Positions 1-11,436 are shown, numbered from the stretch's first letter. The stretch is DNA of 64,000 nucleotides from Cranoglanis bouderius (GCA_023630585.1 CM042565.1:14584513-14648512); one strand, 5' to 3'. A program made the numbers and translations. Notes: generated by a model not told the origin, from the letters alone.

Positions 1-729
1 AAAAACGCACTGCATGGAAAACAGGGAAAGGTCAGAGAACTGAAACGTCTGTGTTTCAGACTTTGTGTATCGTTCACACACTATTTCTTGTGATTAATGA
101 AATTACAAGGTTGACGTCGTGTTGTGTCCAGGAAATCATTCCTAATTCCTAATATAACTTCTAATTCAGAGCAGTATCAATAGAGTATCAGTTGCAGCCT
201 TAACCGCTTTTAAAATACTTATTTTGGACACTTGGTTTGGGACAGATATCCAGCTATGTTCAGTTTGATGACTGAATTCATCTTTTTATGATTATTATTA
301 TTATTATTATTATTTTTTTAGAGTGTGTTATCGTCTGGTTTTATCAAAGAGATGCAGCAACGATTTGCAGCTAGTCTCTTATACAACAGCAGTTGGCTCA
401 CGATCGCGAACAAGTTTTCATTTAGTAAACTCCATTTAAATTCACGTTTAATGTTGTGGAACGTCCATGAAACGTGTTAGTTCCTTTTATCACTTACATT
501 ATATAGCAGCTTTAAACAGTCGTTCCCTGACCAGCTTCTGTTTTTTCTCTCTCTATTAAAATTAATAAGACAAAAAAAAACAAAAAAACAAAAAAAAACG
601 AAGCTGGTCATGTTACCGAGAAACTATAAAGTGTAAACGTGCAGACTTTCCTGGGGTGGAAAACTTCTAAGTTTAAGCACTGACACTGGAGATTCCTTCC
701 AAAGAATGTTAAATAAATATCTCCCTATT
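1..729 (+). repeat. copy of an unclassified dispersed repeat (family A), interrupted by the Tc1 element
   Basis: From about 395 to 725 the sequence matches other stretches of this window (41589-42165, 45540-45720, 59330-59925). Shared landmarks are GTTGTGGAACGTCCA, AAACAGTCGTTCCCT and GACACTGGAGA. The Tc1 element enters at 730. Nothing gene-like is seen from 1 to 394. Confidence 0.6.
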
Positions 730-731
730 TA

Positions 732-2338
732 CAGTATCTCACAAAAGTGAGTACACCCCTCACATTTTTGTACATATTTTATTATATCTTTTCATGGGAC
801 AACACTGAAGAAATGACACTTTGCTACAATGTAAAGTAGTGAGTGTACAGCTTGTATAACAGTGTAAATTTGCTGTCCCCTCAAAATAACTCAACACACA
901 GCCATTAATGTCTAAACCGCTGGCAACAAAAGTGAGTACACCCCTAAATGAAAATGTCCAAATTGGGCCCAAAGTGTCAATATTTTGTGTGGCCACCATT
1001 ATTTTCCAGCACTGCCTTAACCCTGTTGGGCATGGAGTTCACCAGAGCTTCACAGGTTGCCACTGGAGTCCTCTTCCACTCCTCCATGACGACATCACAG
1101 AGCTGGTGGATGTTAGAGACCTTGCGCTCCTCCACCTTCCGTTTGAGGATGCCCCACAGATGCTCAATAGGGTTTAGGTCTGGAGACATCCTTGGCCAGT
1201 CCATCACCTTTACCCTCAGCTTCTTTAGCAAGGCAGTGGTCGTCTTGGAGGTGTGTTTGGGGTCGTTATCATGTTGGAATACTGCCCTGCGGCCCAGTTT
1301 CCGAAGGGAGGGGATCATGCTCTGCTTCAGTATGTCACAGTACATGTCACAGTACACTCCCCAGTGCCGGCAGCACTCATGCAGCCACAGACCATGACAC
1401 TTCCACCACCATGCTTGACTGTAGGCAAGACACACTTGTCTTTGTACTCCTCACATGGTTGCCGCCACACACGCTTGACACCATCTGAACCAAATAAGTT
1501 TATCTTGGTCTCATCAGACCACAGGACATGGTTCCAGTAATCCATGTCCTTATTCTACTTGTCTTCAGCAAACTGTTTGTGGGCTTTCTTGTGCATCATC
1601 TTTAGAAGAGGCTTCCTTCTGGGACGACAGCCATGCAGACCAATTTGATGCAGTGTGCAGCGTATGGTCTGAGCACTGACATGCTGACCCCCCACTCCTT
1701 CAACCTCTGCAGCAATGCTGGCAGCACTCATACGTCTATTCTGCAAAGCCAACCTCTGGATATGATGCTGAGCACGTGCACTCAACTTCTTTGATCGACC
1801 ATGGCGAGGCCTGTTCTGAGTGGAACCTGTCCTGTTAAACCGCTGTATGGTCTTGGCCACCGTGCTGCAGCTCAGGCAATCTTCTTATAGCCTAGGGCAT
1901 CTTTATGTAGAGCAACAATTCTTTTTTTCACATCCTCAAAGAGTTCTTTGCCATGAGGTGCCATGTTGAACTTCCAGTGACCAGTATGAGAGAGTGTGAG
2001 AGGGACAACACCAAACTTAACACACCTGGTCCCCATTCACACCTGAGACCTTGTAACATTAACAGGTCACATGACACCGGGGAGGGAAAATGGCTAATTG
2101 GGCCCAATTTGGACATTTTCATTTAGGGGTGTACTCACTTTTGTTGCCAGCGGTTTAGACATTAATGGCTGTGTGTTGAATTATTTTGAGGGGACAGCAA
2201 ATTTACACTGTTATAAAAGCTGTACACTCACTACTTTACATTGTAGCAAAGTGTCATTTCTTCAGTGTTGTCCCATGAAAAGGTATAATAAAATATTTAC
2301 AAAAATGTGAGGGGTGTACTCACTTTTGTGAGATACTG
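732..2338 (-). mobile_element. Tc1-like transposon, 1.6 kb, with about 240-bp inverted terminal repeats
   Basis: The left end CAGTATCTCACAAAAGTGAG and right end CTCACTTTTGTGAGATACTG are inverted copies, flanked by TA at 730-731 and 2339-2340, the Tc1 target duplication. The inverted repeats run to about 973 and from about 2098. The internal transposase on the minus strand is broken. Confidence 0.93.
977..1964 (-). pseudogene. Tc1-like transposase, frame-broken
   Basis: Fragments in several frames show the family layout. The N-terminal helix-turn-helix part (1555-1860) has TIQRFNRTGST and RPRHGRSKKLS. The first catalytic part has WSDETKINLFG (1327-1545). The C-terminal part has MSPDLNPIEHLWGILKRKV (977-1435). 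The start MAPHGKELFEDV is at 1964, but a stop and a gap follow near 1880. A duplicated or deleted spot near 1330-1370 (repeats of TGTCACAGTAC) breaks the middle. No intact enzyme. Confidence 0.85.
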
Positions 2339-2527
2339 TATATATTTTTTTTGTCACACCAAATATTGACTTTGTTTCATTTACTACTGTTTACTGCTCT
2401 TTATGGTATTTTTTTTACAAAAATGTAGAAACATTTAATTTCATTATTTTGAAGGCATCTTTGCTCTACAGCATTTCTTCGCATGTGCCTAAAACTTTTG
2501 CACAGTACTGTATGTAGTATGTATTTA

Positions 2528-2954
2528 GCTGCGTTCACTCTTAATCACCGTAATTAAAAGATTCCGACTTGTAAAAAGCGTTCACGTCCTCGTAGAACTC
2601 GCAATTACGATGTGTAAACTAGGAATTTTCTGAGAGCTTCGATTTATACAGTACCACCTGACCGCTGCAACGCCATGCGGAAACACTCAAAATGGCGGCG
2701 GCTTCAGCGTTAGAATGTAGTTAAGTAGTTATCTCGTAATATTTCTGTGTAATAATTCGTATAATTGACTATTACTAATGTCTTAATAATGCAAGATTAA
2801 TCTGAAGATAAACGAAAGACATACAATGCAGTTTAATGTAGCTAGCACAGAGTTGGATGACCATCTAATGTCCAAGGATGTGACCATCTCCGAGTAGAAC
2901 CTCCGGGTTGCCTTATAGTAATTACGGTAATTCCGACATCGCGTGAACGCAGCA
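2528..2954. mobile_element. miniature inverted-repeat element, PIF/Harbinger-like
   Basis: GCTGCGTTCAC at 2528 and its inverted copy at 2943-2953 bound 427 bp. TTA is present on both sides (2525-2527 and 2955-2957), as expected for PIF/Harbinger target duplications. No open frame inside. Class is inferred from ends and duplication only. Confidence 0.5.
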
Positions 2955-4038
2955 TTAGAACAAGCGTATTAATACAAAACCCGTGATTTGCCTCGCAGCC
3001 GGAACTACTGTCCGAACGGCTGTTATAGAAAATTTATTTAACTGTTAATTCATTCGTTTTATTGCGTGTGAAAAAACAATAAAAATTTATTAACGCAGAG
3101 AAATTTTTATTTATTTATTTTTTAAATGATTGACTTTCTGTGCTGGAGAGGAGTATTTGCTCTGCTCGGTAATTCTGTGAAACCGCAGCCATCTTGGTGA
3201 CATCCGGATGCCTGTGACTCCAACCTCTCCAACTGCATCTCCCATAAAAAGCATGTGAACATTCTGAAACCTTTAATAACAGGGCAACGGCTTGTTAACG
3301 ATGCAGCGAGGTTTCCTGAAAAATAGACGCCTCGATCCGTGCAGGCGTCGTCTTTTTTTGTTTTGGTTTTTTTTTTTTTTTTTACTATCAGCTCGTGCTG
3401 TTTAGAGAAAGTGTGCAAGAGCAAGTAACAAACCCTGTGCTTTAAGTTCACCCACAGATTTAAAGCGTATCAAAGCAGGAGAGGCCGGATCAGCTAATAC
3501 GCCTATGAAGGGGAGGAAAATGAAAGGGCTGGCTTTGTCATGCGAGTTTAGGAGCTGTTTTACAGTCAGGCTTGTATACATGTGTAACTGAGGCCAGGTT
3601 TAGTGGAGAGTCGGCTGACACACACTTGCAGAAACGTGTGCGTTTCCTTCCTTCTTTCCTTCCTTCCTTCCTTCGTTCATTCATCTTCGGTAACCATTCA
3701 TATGTATTTAATATGAAGTTGTTTAAACTAACATCAGTATCTATCTATCATATGAAAGATAGGAGGGGGAAATTGTATGTATTTGATCTTTTGCCAAACT
3801 TTTCCTTTAAGTTGATAGAAAGGATGGAAAGTGATAAACATTCCTCCGTTTTCTCTCTGCTTTTATTTCTCTCTACTGTTTTTCCTTTTTCCCCCCCACT
3901 GTGTCCTAAACCGCATCATGGATGCGGTTTGAGGTGGAAATTTTACAGAAAAGACTTATGTTAGCTACACTGGCATCACAGGTCCAGTAGGAAATGAAAA
4001 AAAAAACCCAAAACAATCATGTCTTTGGTTAATTAACA
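2955..4038. other. intronic sequence, no gene seen; includes first copy of a local repeat
   Basis: No recognised exon on either strand. 3775-3990 resembles 5440-5640 and 5733-5850, sharing AACTTTTCCTTTAA, CTCTCTGCTTTTATTTCTCTC and TTACAGAAAAGA. A TTCC tetranucleotide tract is at 3644-3676. Confidence 0.5.
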
Positions 4039-4213
4039 GGGCAGTGGAAGCTCAGTGATTAAGACATTGGGCTCTTGCTCAGAATGTCGTGAGTTCAAAT
4101 CCCAGCACTGCCAAGCTGCCACTGTGGGCCCTTGAGCAAGGCCCTTAACCCTCAACTGCTCAGTTGTATAAATGACATAAATGTAAGTTGCTCTGGATAA
4201 GGGTGTCTTCCAT
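4039..4213 (+). mobile_element. tRNA-derived SINE
   Basis: The tRNA-like head has a B box GAGTTCAAATCCC at 4091-4103. CAGCACTGCCAAGCTGCCACTG and CCCTTGAGCAAGGCCCTTAA follow, then the tail GTAAGTTGCTCTGGATAAG. This is a widespread teleost SINE type. The isolated tail recurs at 32061-32124. Confidence 0.75.
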
Positions 4214-4599
4214 AAATGTTAATTTAATACATTTCAGAGAAGGGGAAATCGTACAGTCCCCTCCGAAACAATTGGAACGGCAAGGCCAATTCTTTTGTTT
4301 TTGCTGTAGACTGAAGACATTTGGGTTTGAGATCAAAAGATGTTTAGAATTTCCCGGTATTTATATGTAGATGTGTTAAACAACATAGAACATGGCACAT
4401 TTTGTATCAGACCACCCAATTTCAGGGTGATCAAAAATATTGGAACTTGTGACTGCCAGGTGTTTCTTGTTACCCAGGTGTGTCCTGTTAGATGGACTGT
4501 TTAAACAATAAATAGCTCTGAACATCTACTCTTAGTTTTAGCCTTCAGTTTCAGATGTGAAGACTGCATTTGCTGTTAAAAAGGATAAACTGACATGAA

Positions 4600-5289
4600 G
4601 TGCTGTCTATGGGAGAAAAGCAAGTCATTTTAAAGCTGAGAAAAGAGGGAAAATCAATCAGAGGCATTGCACAAGCATTGGGCATAGCCAATACAACAAC
4701 TTGGAGTGGCCTTGAAAAAGAAAGAAACCACTGGTGTACTATAAACACCGAATGGGTCGGCCAAGGAAAACAGACAACAGCTGATGACAGAAACATTGTG
4801 AGAGCTGTGAAGAAAAACCCAAAAACAACAGTCAGTGACATCACCAACAACCACCACAGGGCAGGGGTGAAGGTATCAAAATCCACCGTTCGAAGAAGAC
4901 TCGAGAGCAGAGATTTAGAGGCCATACAACAAGATGCAAAACCGCTCATCAGCAGTAAGAATCAGAAAGCCAGATTGGAATTCACAAAGAAATGCGATTC
5001 TGTCATCACCCATCATTTTCCTTGGCCGACCCATTCGGTGTCTATAGTACACCAGTGGTTTCTTTCTTTTTCAAGGCCACTCCAAGTTGTTGTATTGGCC
5101 ATGGCCAATGTTTGTGCAATGCCTCTGATTGATTTTCCCTCTTTTCTCAGCTTCAAAATGGCTTGCTTTTCTCCCATAGCCACAAAGGTTCTGGAACCAA
5201 GATTAATATCTACCAAAGTGATATTAAGGCCAAAGTGTGGAGAAAGAAAGGATCTGCTCATGATCCGAAACATACGAGCTCATCTGTGA
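4600..5289 (+). pseudogene. Tc1-like transposase remnant with internal inversion
   Basis: A 229-aa open frame begins like a Tc1 helix-turn-helix (KLRKEGKSIRGIAQALGI; VKVSKSTVRRRL). From 5016 it reads the reverse complement of its own start and so is nonsense to 5179. It then resumes a transposase-like segment in another frame (KHTSSSVKHGGGS). Not functional. Confidence 0.75.
4607..5179. repeat. 164-bp inverted duplication inside the Tc1 element
   Basis: 4607-4770 and 5016-5179 are reverse complements of equal length (164 bp each) with a 245-bp spacer. Few mismatches and no net indel are seen. The RNA or single strand could form a long hairpin. Confidence 0.85.
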
Positions 5290-5439
5290 AACATGGTGGA
5301 GGTAGTGCCATGGAGTGGGCTTGCATGGCTGGTTCTGGAACAGGCTCACTAATTTTTATTGATGATGGTAGCAGCAGAATGAATTCAGAAGTTTACATGA
5401 ACGTTTTTGATTTTTCGCTTTAAAAAAAAACGAAAACTT

Positions 5440-6800
5440 TAAGATTCCAGAAAGGATGGACTCAAACCTTGTAAATGATCAGCATTCCCCTGTTTCCTCT
5501 CTGCTTTTATTTCTCTCACATTTTTTTTCCTCTTTTCCCCCCAACCAACCCCATCATGGAGGCGGAAATTTACAGAAAAGATTTTGGGTGATAGACTTTC
5601 GTGACTTGTTAGCTACATTAGCATCACAGTTTCAGTACAAAGCTAAAACAAACAAACAAACAAACAAACAAACAAACAAACATGTCTCTGGTACTACTGT
5701 ACATTTGGAGTAAATGTCAAAACTGCTATATTATGTTTGATATTTTGCTGAACTTTTCCTTTAAATTGATCGAAAAGTTTGACTCGAGTCTTGATCAGTG
5801 TTTCCCTGTGCTTTTTTCTCTCTCTGCTTTCTCTGCCATTTTTTTTTATATTCAGGGAGCATGGACGTGCTGCAAAGAAAGAACATACGTCTTGAAAGGG
5901 GAAAAAACAAGCACAATTGTTTATCTCATCAGCTTTGATTTGGAAACTCCAGATGCTCCCTTCTCCTTCGTTCTTTTCTCCTCTGATACACAGAATAATT
6001 TTTTTTTTCTTCTTCTTCTTCTTCATGTGATTAAGTGATGATCTGCAATACATGTGTAATGTGTCTTCACTGTTATGACTTAAACATTGTGTAGCTGTTG
6101 GGTATAAAGCAATGTGTGTGCAGAGAGATAATGATCTCATCAATACTAAAGGACGTCTAGTGATATGTGGTGTTACTTCCACACACACACACACACACAC
6201 ACACGAATGCACAGCACAGACTGGATTGTGTTTTTTCCCTTATCTGTCTCTACAGCTCGTTGAAATTCACAAGCCTCACTACTCTCGGGAGATTTCTCAG
6301 CCCTGACCCTTTTCTCTCCTAACTGCGAAATTGATTACAACCACATGGATACTTTTATTAGGCTATACAGTACATGTACAGTACTCATCATTATAAACAT
6401 CACTCCGTTGAGGCGTGGCGCGATCCAAGCCAACTTTAACACTGCCTTTTCTAACAAATGCACGAAAAACACTAAGCGTCTATTTTTAACAGAAGTATAA
6501 CACAATGAAACGACGTCTTCAATCCGCATTTCAATCCCGGCTCTCTCAACCCTCTCTCTTTAGCGTCTCCCTCCTCCCCATGCGTCTCTCACTCTCTTTC
6601 TCTTGGCCTGACTGTGAAAGTGCGAGACTGCTGACCAAGCTCCCAGAGGAAACCGTTTGATTCGCCGTTCAGGTTCTAGAGGAGAAACCGTAGCTAAAGC
6701 AAACACCGTCACCTCTCAGCAATTGGGCTGAAATGCCGCCCTTCTCGCTCGCTTTCTCCAAGTCAGTCACGCTGCCCTGGTTAAACTAACACTTTCAGCG
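5440..6800. other. intronic sequence with local repeat copies and microsatellites
   Basis: 5440-5640 and 5733-5850 repeat parts of 3775-3990. An AAAC tract is at 5645-5682 and a CA tract at 6180-6204. No exon recognised. Confidence 0.5.
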
Positions 6801-7234
6801 TATATAAAATCCAGTGCAAAAGTTTTACATACCCTTGAAATGAAGAATGGAGGAGAGAATGAAAGAAAACTTAGCAATGAGACATTTCGGGTTTCTCATA
6901 TTATTGCAGACCACAAAAATGCTCAGAATTGGAAAAAAAAAAAAAAAAAAAGTTTGAAAGTTTTTTTGTCGCAGTAGCGTGCATATTCTCAAACAACCTC
7001 TGCTTGACGTCTTCTTGACGAGAGCGCCGTGAAATAATCTTTGGTTTCTTTCAAACTATTATTATCTTAATTTTATGCTTTGGATTGTTCTGTCGTTGCA
7101 GGATTTCATTTGAACTTCTTGTATGTCTTGGGGTTTTTTTTTTTTTTTTTTGGTTTTTTTTGTGAATTGTGAAACACTTCACATTTCCACCCAGAAATCA
7201 CAGTGCGTGCAAAACTTTTCCACTCAATTATATC
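6801..7234. mobile_element. MITE with inverted ends (AGTGCAAAAGTTTT type)
   Basis: The left end has CCAGTGCAAAAGTTTTACAT and the right end the inverted GTGCAAAACTTTTCCACTCA. The same end motif bounds 17924-18271. Flanks are TA-rich. No open frame. Likely a non-autonomous Tc1/mariner-type element (inference). Confidence 0.5.
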
Positions 7235-7849
7235 TTTATTAATGGAAATACCTTGCCTGTAGGTTGCTCTTCATTTTGTTTCCTAATATATAAGAATCAG
7301 AAAGGTAAAGAAGAAAGAGAAATTATAATGTAGAGGAAATTAGGACAGAGGGAAGAGATGTTTAAAAAAAAAAAAAAAAAAAGTGTATTATGATTTGATA
7401 GAGAAACAGACATGGAAATCTTTCCAGGATGGATCCCAAACCTGAAGTCTGGCTGCTGTAGCCACATCACAGAGCCGAGAGATCGCTAACTAACGCGCAC
7501 GCTAAATCTGCTCCAGATTTCACTCGTGCTACTCGAACCACTATCTGCACTTTCTGCTGGTGGGGGTGCTGGACGTGGTGGCGGGATTGCGAGGAGCGCT
7601 CCTCGGCCAGCATAAAGGCCTCTTTATTCGCTCTGGACAGGGAAAGGAAATCAGCTTCAGCAGAAAAAACACAGCAGGCTGAGCAAAGCGGCCACAGGGC
7701 TGCACATCTGGAGTTATTACAACCCTGCCTCCTCGCCAAGAAACTCCGACATTCCTCCAGCAGCTACAAAGCCATGGAGCCTCAAGAGTCATCCACTCCG
7801 ACTCCCACACATGCACACGGGCTGACACACACCCCAACCACCCTCCTTC

Positions 7850-7892
<43 letters not shown>

Positions 7893-8057
7893 AACGCACC
7901 GATGTTCTCCCCCAAAAAAACGTACCGGACCAACCAATCCGTTTCTCCCCCCGCTTTTACAATTACACAAGACGCATGCAGCAAATTAATGCGATTCACT
8001 TCCTGTTGACCTTCGACCCACCACTTCCTGCTGCCTCCCCAAAAAGCGGGAGGGGGA
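7235..8057. other. GC-richer stretch upstream of mir-199, no coding exon recognised
   Basis: Open frames here (for example minus 7467-7739) show no known family. A perfect 16-bp palindrome CGAGGAGCGCTCCTCG is at 7590-7605 and a CA tract at 7855-7890. It may be regulatory sequence for the mir-199 transcript. Confidence 0.35.
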
Positions 8058-9254
8058 ATAAAAAGCCAGACAGAGGAGGGTAGAACGGAGACGGGGGTGA
8101 GCAAAAAAAAAAAAAAAAAAAAGAAAGAAAGAAAGAAAAAAGTTAGCTCCTCCTCTTTCTCCTCCATCTCCCTCTTTCCTTCTCTCTCACTGGGAAAGTT
8201 AACAGCACTCTGCCACGTCAAGCTTACGAGTTGCCGCTGTGCCACCCGGTAGGAACGAGACGATGCGCTCCGTTTTCCGTCAGAACACGTACATGCTGCG
8301 CTTTCAAGGGAAAATCTCCGGACTTCAACTCCGGGACAGACGTTTTTTCCTCCAGACGAACCTCGGGGCCCGGAGACAGACCCCGACTCCTATAACTTCT
8401 ACAATTCCAAACTTTTCCGGCCTGGCTGTCTGACTTCATGTGCCGCCCGGCTGAGGCGTCTCACTGTGACTGGAGACGGGAAGACGGATGGGATGGGGAT
8501 GGGTGAAGCGTGAAGAGAAACATCTGCCCTGAATCTAGGCGGCTTTGCACCGCAGACGGTAAAGTATCGCTTAAGCACGGTTTCATCTCTGTGTTTAGAT
8601 TTGTGGATCGAAAAAAGTCGTCGTTATACGCTAAAGACTTTATCCCTTTTAAAACTTAAAAGTCGATCTTCTCTGAGCAATGTTGAAAGTTCATCTCTGC
8701 TGCCGATTTCTTTCCAGAGTCCTGAGAGGCGTGAACGACTGGAACTTTCGGGGTAAGTGGTTCATACGTTTTTGGTTTAAAAAAAAAAAAAAGAAGGCAA
8801 TGCATCTGTTCATTTTTGTCATTTTAATCTACGCACAATGCCGGCTGGAGACAGGGGTCATCGAGGGCATGTCTCCAAATCCAAGTCGAGCATGCACCCA
8901 GTTCATTCGTCTAATATAATATCACAATAAAACGTGCACCAAAATCAACTCATCGAAAAAAAAAAAAATAAGAAACTGGAATAAAACTGGTATTATTACT
9001 TTTAGGTACTTTTGCTAGTTAGAGGAATATTTTGGGGGGTTTCAGGATGTGTAACCTGAGAATGTGTTTTACTCCACAGGAGGCAGGACGGAGCGCTGAA
9101 AGCGCCATCGCAAGAGCAAGAGTCATCGCTTCTCACTTGTAAATGGTAAATCACACAGATATCTCTACTCTCTGAATTAACCAGGTCCAGGACACGGGCG
9201 CGTGTGCGTGCAAATGGATCCGGGAATGGAGTGAGAAGGCTGAAACAGAGAGGA

Positions 9255-9352
9255 TAGTGACCTGTCCCGCCTGCCCAGTGTTCAGACTACCTGTTCAGGA
9301 AGTAGCGGTTGTACAGTAGTCTGCACATTGGTTAGGCTGGGTGGGGAAGCGC
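9255..9352 (+). ncRNA. mir199: microRNA mir-199 precursor hairpin
   Basis: The 5p mature sequence is at 9274-9296 (starts CCCAGTGTTCAGACTACC) and the 3p at 9313-9334 (starts ACAGTAGTCTGCACATTG). Both match the vertebrate miR-199 family, with the usual teleost TTC in the 5p arm. The arms pair through CCCGCCTGCCC against GGCTGGGTGGGG. Human miR-199b, miR-199a-1 and miR-199a-2 lie antisense in introns of DNM1, DNM2 and DNM3. Here the hairpin is antisense in the dnm1 intron after exon 15, so it corresponds to miR-199b. Confidence 0.96.
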
Positions 9353-9427
9353 GAGAGTCGGCCCTCGACCAATCAACAGCTTGTCATGCTTTTACTGATG
9401 TGTTAACCGTGACGTGTGTCATTCTTT

Positions 9428-9433
9428 AATAAA
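9428..9433 (+). terminator. polyadenylation signal AATAAA after mir-199
   Basis: AATAAA about 90 nt past the 3p arm, followed at 9452-9474 by TGTG and a long T run, the usual downstream element. Fits a short mir-199 primary transcript ending near 9450. Confidence 0.4.
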
Positions 9434-9832
9434 TCCATCCAATTCAACTTGAAATGTGTTTTTTTTTTTTTTTCCCAGTTTAAATAAACAAATGTTATTA
9501 TTAACCCTTAAAATATCTTACATGTCATCTTACACTCATACAACTACAGCTTTCCTGGTGGTTTCACTATACTGTAGGTGTGTGAGGCCTTTTTAATCCA
9601 CTACGCTAGGTTTATCGCTCGCAGGGATGACACAGCATGACTAGGCAACACCATAAAAAGATTTTTTAAAAACCCCACAGCCGTATAAACAACCGTTTAT
9701 ATTTAGCCGTGACTTAAATGTAAGTGACCCAACCCAAGAAAAAAGAACTTACACAAGCCACACAGACTCGCACACAGACGTACACACATCCACATACACA
9801 GAGTAAGAGAGTGTTGGAATAGATCAAGGAAC

Positions 9833-9834
<2 letters not shown>

Positions 9835-9888
<54 letters not shown>

Positions 9889-10015
9889 ACATAACAACAA
9901 ACAGAGATGATGAACTGGCTCTGCTCTAAACCTTTGATGAATTGAATGCTGGTTGTGACTGTTTTACATTTGCTGATGAAAACGTGCCAAATTCAATAAA
10001 AATGCCTAAAGCTGG

Positions 10016-10090
<75 letters not shown>

Positions 10091-10183
10091 AATACACTGT
10101 TTTCTCTTGGTTCATGTGTGGTATCCCAACCAGAGTGTATCGTCTGAAGTTACTTTGACCAGTCTAGGTGTCTGTATGAGTAG

Positions 10184-10280
<97 letters not shown>

Positions 10281-10405
10281 CGCTTACAAACACATTCTGA
10301 CATAAGGCTGGTCCCCATAAAGTAACATATATAAAATAATGTATATACAATGCAGTATTTTAAGAAAAACCCAAAAAGAAAAAGGTTAGCGAGGTTAAGG
10401 TTAGG

Positions 10406-10477
<72 letters not shown>

Positions 10478-10601
10478 TGGACGCCGCAACAACCTAGCCT
10501 TTAAAAATGCCTCCTTGACGAAGCCGAATAACGTTGATAAACCGTATGTGCACATTTTTTTGGAACGGAAAGGCAGCCAGAAAATCTCTATGGGCATGTG
10601 C

Positions 10602-10653
<52 letters not shown>

Positions 10654-11024
10654 AATGTATTTAGCACCTTGTGGGGACAAAGTATCCCTGTGATTATAGG
10701 AATACACAGGAATTTTGACCATGAGGGGAAAACCTGGCAAAAAAAGTGATAAAAATTAAAATAAATAAATAAATAAATAAAAAGAAAAGAACTAGAAGTG
10801 CCTTTTCGCTATTGATAAGAATACATAATAATTTTGACTGTGTGTGTTTGCTGGTCTCCATGAGGAAAACCATTTCTTTTACATAAAGAGACAAAATCAA
10901 TTTCATGGATTTTTGTTTAAAAACATTATTATTATTATTATTTTAATTTGAAACACTATTATATTGTTGTTTACCTACAATAAGACATGTTCTTAGAATT
11001 ACCCCACACAGACATTAATACAAG

Positions 11025-11095
<71 letters not shown>

Positions 11096-11116
11096 TAAAT
11101 GGAGGGGGGGGGGGGG
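9835..11116. repeat. cluster of long GA, CT-CA and TG microsatellites
   Basis: (GA)n 9835-9887, (CT)n(CA)n 10017-10085, (TG)n about 10184-10278, 10408-10468, 10602-10651 and 11027-11084, and a 13-G run at 11104-11116. Between the TG tracts are related segments with GTCCCCAT or GTGGGGACA and GAATACACAGGAATTTTGAC, seen at 10310, 10670 and 10820. All open frames across these tracts are artefacts. Confidence 0.9.
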
Positions 11117-11436
11117 TCAGTGAAAGTGGAATGAGAGGGGATCGTGTTGGCTCGTGCATTTGGACTTTTCTTCATTCATGTCTGCACAGTTTTGTGAGGC
11201 ATTTGGGAACGCTGGTTTCGCTTTATTCAAAGCATCTCTGGTAATAGAAACCAGACCACAACCACCAACCCCTCTAACACCCCTTCCCCCCCCACGTTTA
11301 CCCCACAGCACCAAAACCCGGCGGGCAGAAGGGTTATAAAGAGTCTGAGAGCGAGAGAAGGGAACCACACAGAAGAAGAGAGGAGAATCATTGCAAAAAT
11401 ATATAACACCTTCATTTCTTTACATAAATGATGAAT

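Larger units (their letters stand above)
4254..5425 (+). mobile_element. rearranged, 3'-truncated Tc1-like transposon
   Basis: Starts after TA with CAGTCCCCTCCGAAACAATT, a Tc1-type end. Transposase-like coding follows on the plus strand (MGEKQVILKLRKEGKSIRGI, then VKHGGGSAMEWACMAGSGTG). No matching right-hand inverted end is seen before 5440. An internal inverted duplication interrupts the coding part. Confidence 0.75.
8090..9455 (+). ncRNA. possible primary transcript of mir-199
   Basis: A TATA-like AATAAAAAG at about 8058 precedes GC-richer sequence. Good splice signals follow on the plus strand: GTAAAG donor at 8559, TTTCTTTCCAG before 8718, GTAAGT donor at 8753 and CTCCACAG before 9080. 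The last exon would contain the hairpin, and AATAAA at 9428 is followed by a T/G-rich stretch. A 79-aa open frame at 8680-8919 crosses the 8753 donor and shows no recognisable family, so it is not called coding. Exon structure is an inference. Confidence 0.4.

Noticed and set aside
3122..3451. 109-aa minus frame
   Set aside because: Contains a lysine run from an A/T tract and no known motif. Probably chance.
7541..8245. 234-aa minus frame
   Set aside because: Runs through poly-T and CA tracts (Phe and Val-Cys runs). No family resemblance.
8680..8919. 79-aa plus frame starting MLKVHLCCRFLSRVL
   Set aside because: It crosses a good splice donor at 8753 into sequence with an A-run, and joined to the next acceptor it stops after a few codons. 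Better explained as part of a noncoding mir-199 transcript.
9942..10664. Open frames rich in TH or CV repeats
   Set aside because: Artefacts of CA/TG microsatellites.
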